From Candidatus Gastranaerophilales bacterium (GTDB taxonomy: Bacteria > Cyanobacteriota > Vampirovibrionia > Gastranaerophilales > JAILCC01), in assembly GCA_028696075.1 (NCBI GenBank), contig JAQVHS010000003.1, forward strand, positions 1 through 64,000: a DNA stretch of 64,000 nt, in the 5' to 3' direction. Under the pieces are notes generated by a model. That model was not told the DNA's origin, searched no databases, and was given only the letters and a program-made list of their open reading frames with translations. Positions 44,736-51,692 of this stretch are shown in pieces. Within the stretch, counting starts at the first letter, position 1; each line of letters begins with the position of its first letter. The position numbers and the translations under genes were made by a program.

Positions 44736-45869
44736 TTATGTTGGTTTTGCAATCATTTTCCCTATATTTTTACTTAATTTACGAAAATCGATAACTTCTT
44801 CATTTGCGGCTTGTCTTGTTATTATATATTGAAGAGTATTGTTTAAAATATCAAGGAACACTTCTCTGCTTATTAAGTTATTTTCAAAATCATCTACAAT
44901 TTCAAGCAAAAACGGATATACTTCTTCCGTTCCCATTGCATTAATTTGTCTTATGGTGTTAGCTAATTCAGGTATAAAATCAGCTTTTTGTATTCTTAAA
45001 AAATACTGGGAAAATTTTACAAACTCGGCAATAATTTCTTCTGCTGTTTTGTAGTTGCGTTTATAGTTATAAAATTTGTTAAATTCGTTGCTTATATTTT
45101 TAACTTCAACATTATTTAACGTATTCACAGATAGGTAGGCGCACATAAATTTTTCAAACAAAGCTTCATCGTTAGAAAATGACGTTTCAAGAGTAGTCCA
45201 GTAGTTTTTATAAATATTGTCCTGCTGTGCTGCGGAGATTCCCATTAGAATATAGTTCTTTGTTCTTTCAAACAGATTTAAAGCTTTACCTGTAGAGTTT
45301 AAGCTGTCAAAAATAAGCTGAGGGTTATCCTTTGTATTTAAAGTAACTTTTACTATTTCAAATTTACGCAGTGTTAAAAAATAATCTTCAAGCTCATATT
45401 TTTCGTTTTTAATCCGGGCATAAAAATATCTGTAAGCTTCGGCAAATATGGAATTATCAATTTGTGCAAATTTTTTATCGGAAAGTACCGATAAGTAAGA
45501 ACTGAATTCCGGTATGCGAAAAACTATTTTTGGAAGTTTGGCTTTACCTTGCAGAGAAAGAAGAAGGGCTTCCTTGTGTTTTTTTGCGGCAAAAAAATCA
45601 CATAAAGCACAAATTAACAGAGAGATTGCAATAAGCCTTTGCTGACCGTCTATAAGAGTAAAGTACGTAAAATTATTTTTGTCCGGTTTTAAGACAAAGA
45701 TACCGTAAAAATGGGATGAGATTTTTTTATTGCGCAATATACTCCCGATGTCTGAAAATAACTGTTCCCAGTGAATTTTTCCCCAAGAGAAAGACCGTTG
45801 AAATACAGGTATTTCAAACTTATCCGCTGATGATAAAAGAGTGATTATATCGGTTGTTTTTGCTTCCAT
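44736..45869 (-). CDS. DUF262 (GmrSD-like) protein without visible HNH domain
   Basis: The 377-residue protein has the DUF262/ParB-like motifs IPVFQRSFSWGKI, LIDGQQRLIAI and FDSLNSTGKALN. These occur in GmrSD-type modification-dependent restriction enzymes, where DUF262 drives NTP hydrolysis and a DUF1524 HNH nuclease cuts. No HNH domain is visible at the C-terminus and none is encoded nearby. It therefore may be a regulator, or a defence component with a different partner. It is the first gene of a leftward set with the P-loop kinase and radical SAM enzyme. Confidence 0.75.
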   Translation of the reverse strand: MEAKTTDIITLLSSADKFEIPVFQRSFSWGKIHWEQLFSDIGSILRNKKISSHFYGIFVLKPDKNNFTYFTLIDGQQRLIAISLLICALCDFFAAKKHKEALLLSLQGKAKLPKIVFRIPEFSSYLSVLSDKKFAQIDNSIFAEAYRYFYARIKNEKYELEDYFLTLRKFEIVKVTLNTKDNPQLIFDSLNSTGKALNLFERTKNYILMGISAAQQDNIYKNYWTTLETSFSNDEALFEKFMCAYLSVNTLNNVEVKNISNEFNKFYNYKRNYKTAEEIIAEFVKFSQYFLRIQKADFIPELANTIRQINAMGTEEVYPFLLEIVDDFENNLISREVFLDILNNTLQYIITRQAANEEVIDFRKLSKNIGKMIAKPT

Positions 45870-45932
45870 AAAATAATTATCAACAATTTTTGCTTAAAAA
45901 GCCAGATTGTAAATAATTAATAATGTTGCACT

Positions 45933-47441
45933 TTAACCCTTTTTCTTATTTTTCTTTGAATTTAAGAAACTTTTTTTATCAACATCTCTTTTATATTTGC
46001 GCGATTTATTTTTATTGCCTGAAAAATCATTGTAATTATTATCTTTCTTTTTATTGTGGTTAAAATGCTTTTTATACCCGCCTTTATTTTTTTTAGGAAG
46101 GTCAACTTTTTCAAACTCTTCAAAGTTAACATTTTCATCAAAGTTTTCGGCTTCTTTTTCAAGCATTATTTTCAAAAGCGCTGCCGCAACATCTATTGAA
46201 GTACACTCATCGCCCATAATCATTTCCACGTGGTTCACAAAACTTGACAGATGTGATTCTTCAATAACGGTTTTTATTTCATCAGAAATTTTATTGATTT
46301 TAATAGTTTCAAGTTCGGTTAAAGTAGGGATATTTTGCCTTGTAATAAGTGCGCCGTTAGATTTTTCTATTCTTTTTAAATTATAGATTTGTTTGCCGGA
46401 TACAAAAGTAAAAGCCTTTCCTTTTTTACCGGCTCTGCCTGTTCTCCCTATTCTGTGTGTATAATCCTCATCATCACGAGGCAAATCATAATTAATTACC
46501 GCTTCTACATCGTTTACATCTATCCCTCTGCCTGCAACATCCGTAGCAACGAGGATTTCCGTCGAGCCTGAGCGGAAGGATCTCATTATTTTTTCTCTTT
46601 GATTTTGGTTCATATCACCATGCAGACCGTCTGCAAAATACCCTCTTGTTTTAAGCGTTTCTACAAGTTCATCAACCTGGCTTTTTGTATTACAAAAGAT
46701 AAGGCACAGTTTAATATTATGTAAATCTATTAATCTGCTGACTAATTCAGGCTTGTTTTTATTTAAGACCTCAAAATAAACTTGCTGGATACGAAGGGGG
46801 TTTGCTTTTTCGGATATGACATTTACGATAACGGGATTTCTTTGATAGTTTTTGGTCAGGCGCAGAATATCCTTCTCCATAGTTGCACTAAACATAATTG
46901 TTTGTCTTTCTTTCGGAGAATCTTTTAGAATAGTTTCTATATCTTCTCTGAAACCCATATCAAGCATCTCATCAGCTTCATCAAGCACAACTGTTTTTAT
47001 AGTCGAAATATCTATAGAGCCTCGTCTTAAATGATCCATGGTCCTGCCCGGGGTTCCGACTACAACTTGAGCGCCCTTTTTTAAAGCTTTTAATTGTGTT
47101 TCTATTTGTTGTCCGCCATATACAGGAACAATGTTTATTTTTTCCTTGTATTTTGCAAGATTTTTTATTTCCTGGGCAACTTGTAATACCAATTCTCTGG
47201 TGGGGCATAATATTATAAGCTGCAGCCGTTTGGAATTGTGGTCGATTTTTTCTAAAGCGGGAATCCCAAAAGCAGCGGTTTTGCCTGTACCTGTATGTGC
47301 TTGCCCAACAACATCTTTACCTTCCAAAATCAAACCTATGGTTTTAGACTGGATAGGTGAGGCTTCTTCAAAGCCCATTTTCTTTATTGCTTTTAACATT
47401 TCATCGCTAAGAGCAAACTCTTCAAATTTCAAATTCATCAT
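45933..47441 (-). CDS. DEAD-box RNA helicase
   Basis: The 502-residue protein has the Q-motif GFEEASPIQSKTI, motif I AHTGTGKT, PTREL, DEADEMLDMGF, SAT and the HRIGRTGRAG motif VI, all intact. The C-terminal about 110 residues are highly basic and low in complexity (KKNKGGYKKHFNHNKKKDN), like CshA/DeaD helicases for ribosome assembly and mRNA decay at low temperature. It is read leftward and lies 63 bases before the DUF262 gene. Confidence 0.93.
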   Translation of the reverse strand: MMNLKFEEFALSDEMLKAIKKMGFEEASPIQSKTIGLILEGKDVVGQAHTGTGKTAAFGIPALEKIDHNSKRLQLIILCPTRELVLQVAQEIKNLAKYKEKINIVPVYGGQQIETQLKALKKGAQVVVGTPGRTMDHLRRGSIDISTIKTVVLDEADEMLDMGFREDIETILKDSPKERQTIMFSATMEKDILRLTKNYQRNPVIVNVISEKANPLRIQQVYFEVLNKNKPELVSRLIDLHNIKLCLIFCNTKSQVDELVETLKTRGYFADGLHGDMNQNQREKIMRSFRSGSTEILVATDVAGRGIDVNDVEAVINYDLPRDDEDYTHRIGRTGRAGKKGKAFTFVSGKQIYNLKRIEKSNGALITRQNIPTLTELETIKINKISDEIKTVIEESHLSSFVNHVEMIMGDECTSIDVAAALLKIMLEKEAENFDENVNFEEFEKVDLPKKNKGGYKKHFNHNKKKDNNYNDFSGNKNKSRKYKRDVDKKSFLNSKKNKKKG

Positions 47442-47602
47442 AATTTAAATTTCCTTATCTTGCTAGATTACTGTTTGCTTACTCCTTACAAGAATTTTGC
47501 AAGATATTGGAAATAAAAATATGACTACATTCAATATCGCCAGTAAAAAAGAACACTGTTATGAGGATATTGTATCACAGAGAAATGAAAAGCCTAACTT
47601 TA

Positions 47603-47974
47603 TTATTCTTCATTTTCTAAATCTGAGTTATCAAGTTCATCGAATTCTTCGATGATTTTTTTTGCAATTTTTTTTGTAATTTTATCCTGCATGGCGGCGG
47701 GGCAGTTTTCAAGCATTTGAATAGCTGTTCTTAATGTGTTGTCGGCATCGTACCAGCGTGAATTGCCTTTTTCTATATGACCGTATTTAACCGCATCCAT
47801 GATGTCTTCTATAGACTTAAACTGGTCTGAATCTATGTGGTGCTCAATTATCACTTTCATTAAATTCATTGCCATCTTTATTTGGAAATCATCACCGCTT
47901 TCTTTTAAAATTCTCATTGATTTAGACAAAACAGGATCCCTGTCATACCATCTTCTGATTAGTTCCTCAGCCAT
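47603..47974 (-). CDS. Small helical protein with an internal duplication
   Basis: The 123-residue acidic helical protein contains two similar halves: RRWYDRDPVLSKSMRILKE (about 7-25) and SRWYDADNTLRTAIQMLEN (about 72-90), each followed by a helix ending near KVIIEH or KKIIEE. An internal duplication is thus likely. No known domain is recognised. GGAG lies upstream and it follows the FixX-like gene by 18 bases, so co-transcription is likely. Function is unknown. Confidence 0.75.
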   Translation of the reverse strand: MAEELIRRWYDRDPVLSKSMRILKESGDDFQIKMAMNLMKVIIEHHIDSDQFKSIEDIMDAVKYGHIEKGNSRWYDADNTLRTAIQMLENCPAAMQDKITKKIAKKIIEEFDELDNSDLENEE

Positions 47975-47992
47975 CTTTAACTCCTTTCACCC

Positions 47993-48268
47993 TTAACTTG
48001 ACTTAAATGTAACACCCTTAGAATCACTCGGATAACGCCAGGCAATAGATTTTTGAACACAGGCTATTTTACAGGCACCGCATTCCAAACAATTTTCAAA
48101 CGCTACAAGAAGTTTATGTTCTTCTTCACTCCATTCGTAAACACATGCAGGACAAACATGCTCACATACCCTGTTGGTGCATTTTGCACATTTTGTTTGG
48201 TCGGGGATTAAATGAGATTCACTGTCCGCTTTATATTTTAATGTAGCAAGTAAATCATCTATGTTCAT
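47993..48268 (-). CDS. fixX: FixX-like ferredoxin
   Basis: The 91-residue protein has CAKCTNRVCEHVCPACVYEW and CLECGACKIACVQ, a FixX/ferredoxin-like cysteine pattern for one or two iron-sulfur clusters, and it follows the FixC-like gene with a four-base overlap. It would pass electrons from the flavoprotein. The C-terminus AWRYPSDSKGVTFK is FixX-like. Confidence 0.88.
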   Translation of the reverse strand: MNIDDLLATLKYKADSESHLIPDQTKCAKCTNRVCEHVCPACVYEWSEEEHKLLVAFENCLECGACKIACVQKSIAWRYPSDSKGVTFKSS

Positions 48269-49563
48269 AAAAGAATCTCCATTATAAGCTTGGCTATTTT
48301 AACTGCGTCGGAACCCAGCCCGAATATTCCCCGCTCTTTTATTACTCCCCGTATAAATGTCCAGTATTTTTGTTTTTTTGGAATTCCGTCCGTGGAAGTA
48401 AAAAATTTAAAGAACTCGTTTAATTTTTCGGGGTAAAATTTAAGCAGTGTTTTTGAATTATTTTCAATTAACGGCATAAAGTTTCTATATGTTTTTAAAT
48501 CTTTCATAACAAAACTCTCATCAAGCAGTTTTTTATATTTTTTCAAAGTTTTTCCCGAGTAATCGTTTTTATCCAAAGCCTCAACAGCCGCCAAGGCTGC
48601 AAACTTCCCGCTCATCATAGCAAGGTTTGCTCCTTCCCAATGCAGGTTATTAACCAGCATTGCAGCGTCGCCGATAACCATAACCCCGTCATCATAGAGT
48701 TTCCCTACCGAATGATAGCCGCCTTCGGGAATCATATGCGCTGAATATTCTTTCAATTCGGTATCTTTTATAAGCGGATTTATAAGCGGGTGTTCTTTTA
48801 ATTTGCCAAGAAGCTCATGAGGCCTTATTTCTATATTATTAAGGTCTTCCAATGTGATGCCTATTCCTATTGAAATACTGTTTTGGTTGGTGTATATAAA
48901 AGCCAGCCCTGCCATACCAAGCATAGGTCCGCCCATAATGGTATAAGCCGAACCGGTGTTGTCTGAAAGCCTGAAGCGTTCTTCTATGGTTTCTTTAGGC
49001 AATGTCAAAAGATGTTTAACAGATAAAGCAACATCTTTGGGCTTGATATCTTTTTGAAGTCCTATTTGCTGTGCCAAAAGAGAATTTACACCATCAGCGA
49101 CCACCGTTAAGGGGGCATAGAATTCTTCTTTTGCTGTTTTTATACCTGCTACTTTGCCGTCATATTTAATCAGTGATGAGACAACCGTTTGCGGGATAAA
49201 ATAGACGCCTTCTTTTATTGCCTGGTCAACGCACCATCGGTCAAATTTTGACTTAGAGGTGGAAAAACTTTCGTAGGGTTCCTGCGGATTAACATAGCCT
49301 ATAAAAGTACCGTCTTCTTTCCCTAATATTGCGTAGTTATGTCTTGTAATAAATCTTTCTATAGGCGCGCTGTTGAGTAAATCGGGATAAATTTCCTGAG
49401 CCGCTTTAATATGGACAGCACCGCCGAACATATTTTTTGCGCCTGCAAAGTCGCCGCGGTCGATAAGAGCGACTTTTTTACCTGCACGAGCCAGCGTAAT
49501 AGCACACGCACAACCTGCGCTGCCTGCTCCTACTACTATTACATCTACATCCGTTTCAAACAT
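48265..49563 (-). CDS. fixC: FixC-like electron-transfer flavoprotein oxidoreductase
   Basis: The 432-residue FAD protein has DVIVVGAGSAGCACAITLARAG at the N-terminus, a GDFAGAKNMFGG segment, and GDAAMLVNNLHWEGANLAM later, typical of FixC/ETF-quinone oxidoreductase-like proteins. In Fix systems it works with FixAB (ETF) to move electrons to quinone or ferredoxin. No fixA or fixB gene is in this window, so its partner may be elsewhere in the genome. Confidence 0.9.
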   Translation of the reverse strand: MFETDVDVIVVGAGSAGCACAITLARAGKKVALIDRGDFAGAKNMFGGAVHIKAAQEIYPDLLNSAPIERFITRHNYAILGKEDGTFIGYVNPQEPYESFSTSKSKFDRWCVDQAIKEGVYFIPQTVVSSLIKYDGKVAGIKTAKEEFYAPLTVVADGVNSLLAQQIGLQKDIKPKDVALSVKHLLTLPKETIEERFRLSDNTGSAYTIMGGPMLGMAGLAFIYTNQNSISIGIGITLEDLNNIEIRPHELLGKLKEHPLINPLIKDTELKEYSAHMIPEGGYHSVGKLYDDGVMVIGDAAMLVNNLHWEGANLAMMSGKFAALAAVEALDKNDYSGKTLKKYKKLLDESFVMKDLKTYRNFMPLIENNSKTLLKFYPEKLNEFFKFFTSTDGIPKKQKYWTFIRGVIKERGIFGLGSDAVKIAKLIMEILL

Positions 49564-49634
49564 TTATAACCTTAATATTCTATAGAGCTATTATACAATA
49601 TTAAGTCCTCTTTTCAAAACACCGACTTGGCGGA

Positions 49635-49763
49635 TTATTTTACTCTCGGATGATTTGTATGAGAAAGCACGATTTCCTGATATTCGGCTTTATCAATATC
49701 CAGACCTTTAATCACGATTTTAGTTTTTTTATTTTGTTTTTTATCTTTTTTCGCTTCTTGCAT
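49635..49763 (-). CDS. Possible 42-residue small protein
   Basis: An ATG at 49763 opens a 42-codon frame ending at 49635: a basic N-terminus (MQEAKKDKKQNKKTKI) and a sequence ending YQEIVLSHTNHPRVK. No good ribosome-binding site is seen. It lies 32 bases after the CheR-like gene on the same strand, so it may be in the same transcript. Being so short it is only a plausible gene; no family is recognised. Confidence 0.4.
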   Translation of the reverse strand: MQEAKKDKKQNKKTKIVIKGLDIDKAEYQEIVLSHTNHPRVK

Positions 49764-49795
49764 AGTAATTACAATTTTATAACAAAAAAAATCTT

Positions 49796-50773
49796 TTATA
49801 CTTTTTGCCATACTGCCGCAAATTCCGGATTATCTCTAAATACAGGCATAAAACCGGTTTGTTGTAAAACTTTTTGTACTAATCCGTCATCTAAGGTTTG
49901 AAACATTTCATTGTTCCCTAAGACAAAAATCCCATTTTTGGATAGCTTGCGGCGAATATCTCTAAAAAGATCTTCTAATATTTTTTGTGATTCTTCTTTT
50001 GGAAAGGGAAGCCTGCATGGCTTTGAAGGTAAATCGTCTGTAATTAAGTGATATAAGGCATTTCTAAACAGAAATATATCTACTTGTCCATCTTTTGCCA
50101 AATTATCCGGTTTTACTATATCACCTTCCACAAAATTACATAACAACGCCTTTTCAGGTCTTACTTTATAGTAATTTGTTTCCTTTTTAGGCAGATATTT
50201 TCCGAGCAGTTTGAGTTTTATTTTTTCCATTAAAGAAATTCTTTCTTTAGGCACGGAGGTAGGCTCGAAGAAGCTGTCAAAAAGTTCTTTACACTTCTTT
50301 TGGTATTCCTGTAATTCCGAGATTGGTTTGAAGGAAAGAAAAGAATCTTTGTATGCATCATAAAAATCCTCCAGATATGGATTAAGCTTTATCTTGGATA
50401 TTGGAAATACTCCTTTTTTTGCTTCCTCAATAGCGCTTTTACCTATATCAAAGCCTGTTATTTGTACTTTTTTGGGAAAATCCTGAAAAAGCATTGCCAA
50501 CGACCATGTTTCTTCGCCGGTAGAGCAAGCCCCATCTAAAATTCTTATTATTTGTTTATTTGCAAACATTTTTTCCGCATAATCTCTTACAAAAGCCAAA
50601 CCCGATAACTGCCTAAAAAAAGCTGTTTCTTGTATTAATTTCATCGAATTACAATTTTCTAATCTCAGCCGGCCGCTGAATGAAGGTACGGCTTGATTTA
50701 ATTTAAGACGGCAGGATATTTTGTCCTTATCTAAACACGGAGAATTATTCAAATAATTACCATAAATTCGCAT
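49796..50773 (-). CDS. CheR-like methyltransferase with N-terminal SFSG motif
   Basis: The 325-residue protein contains ILDGACSTGEETWSLAML, TGFDIGKSAIEEAKKGVFP and FLFRNALYHL, which are the SAM-binding and active-region motifs of CheR chemoreceptor methyltransferases. No chemotaxis genes are nearby. An insertion of about 70 residues separates the middle motifs. The first 35 residues carry VPSFSGRLRLEN, again the hydrophobic-x-Phe-x-Gly style. AGGTAAG lies before the ATG. The substrate is unknown. Confidence 0.78.
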   Translation of the reverse strand: MRIYGNYLNNSPCLDKDKISCRLKLNQAVPSFSGRLRLENCNSMKLIQETAFFRQLSGLAFVRDYAEKMFANKQIIRILDGACSTGEETWSLAMLFQDFPKKVQITGFDIGKSAIEEAKKGVFPISKIKLNPYLEDFYDAYKDSFLSFKPISELQEYQKKCKELFDSFFEPTSVPKERISLMEKIKLKLLGKYLPKKETNYYKVRPEKALLCNFVEGDIVKPDNLAKDGQVDIFLFRNALYHLITDDLPSKPCRLPFPKEESQKILEDLFRDIRRKLSKNGIFVLGNNEMFQTLDDGLVQKVLQQTGFMPVFRDNPEFAAVWQKV

Positions 50774-50893
50774 TTTAATCTTACCTGTTACCCGGTCAAT
50801 CTTATATAGCTGTAAATCACAAAAATTGACTATTAACTATCGTTATCTTAATTAATATTTACATTTTTGTCCGGCTGCGGCTGAAATTAGCAG

Positions 50894-51505
50894 CTAATTT
50901 TTAGCAGTAATTATATCTACTTTGCTTGTTTTTAAATTATAGTTGGCGCCTATTACCATAATATCCTTATTTTTTACTTTTTGCGCTATATATTCATCGT
51001 TTTTAATCAAGTCGTTAACCTGATAAATTACGTTAGATTCTATAGCGGCATCTAAAAATTCATGGTTGCAGGTTTCACAAACAATACCTTCTATTGCGGG
51101 ATATATATGAGTCATTATTGACTGCATTCCGGAAGATAATTTATGAAGGGTTTTATTCTTGTAGCTTTTTATTGCCGATTGAACAGCCCCGCAATTATCA
51201 TGCCCCAAAATCATCACAAGTTTAACTCCCAATGACCTCACAGCATATTCTATACTTCCCATAACTTCCTGAGAAAGGACATGCCCGGCTGTTCTTACCA
51301 CAAATATATCTCCAAACCCTGCATCAAATATAATTTCTATAGGAACCCGAGAGTCTGAACAGGATAAAATCACTGCAAAAGGACGTTGTTCATGCAGCAG
51401 CGAATCTTTTGTTTCCTGACATCTGTTTGGATGGAGGGATTGATTTGCAACAAATCTTTTATTTCCTTCTAATAACCTGTCTAAAGCTTCTTGCGGTTTT
51501 ATCAT
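50894..51505 (-). CDS. Beta-class carbonic anhydrase
   Basis: This zinc enzyme interconverts CO2 and bicarbonate. The start MIKPQEALDRLLEGNKRF (51505) is preferred over an upstream ATG at 51559 because AGGT precedes it. It has ILSCSDSRVPIEIIFDAGFGDIFVVRTAG with the catalytic Asp/Arg pair and zinc Cys, GHDNCGAV with His and Cys ligands, and full length (about 203 residues). It is a single gene, with a short hairpin over its stop. Confidence 0.93.
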   Translation of the reverse strand: MIKPQEALDRLLEGNKRFVANQSLHPNRCQETKDSLLHEQRPFAVILSCSDSRVPIEIIFDAGFGDIFVVRTAGHVLSQEVMGSIEYAVRSLGVKLVMILGHDNCGAVQSAIKSYKNKTLHKLSSGMQSIMTHIYPAIEGIVCETCNHEFLDAAIESNVIYQVNDLIKNDEYIAQKVKNKDIMVIGANYNLKTSKVDIITAKN

Positions 51506-51692
51506 AGTTACCTGACCTGTATATCTGCCCGTTTGAGAAATTATAGCATAATTGAACAAAAATTAATCAGTCTGATTGTTATTTTCAAAATTTGTAAAGT
51601 TTTGTAATAGTTGCCGTCAAAAGCTTAAAGTTTTTAAACAATTTTGCCGATAAGAAGTTTAATCTGAATAAATTCGAAGGAAAGGGTACACG

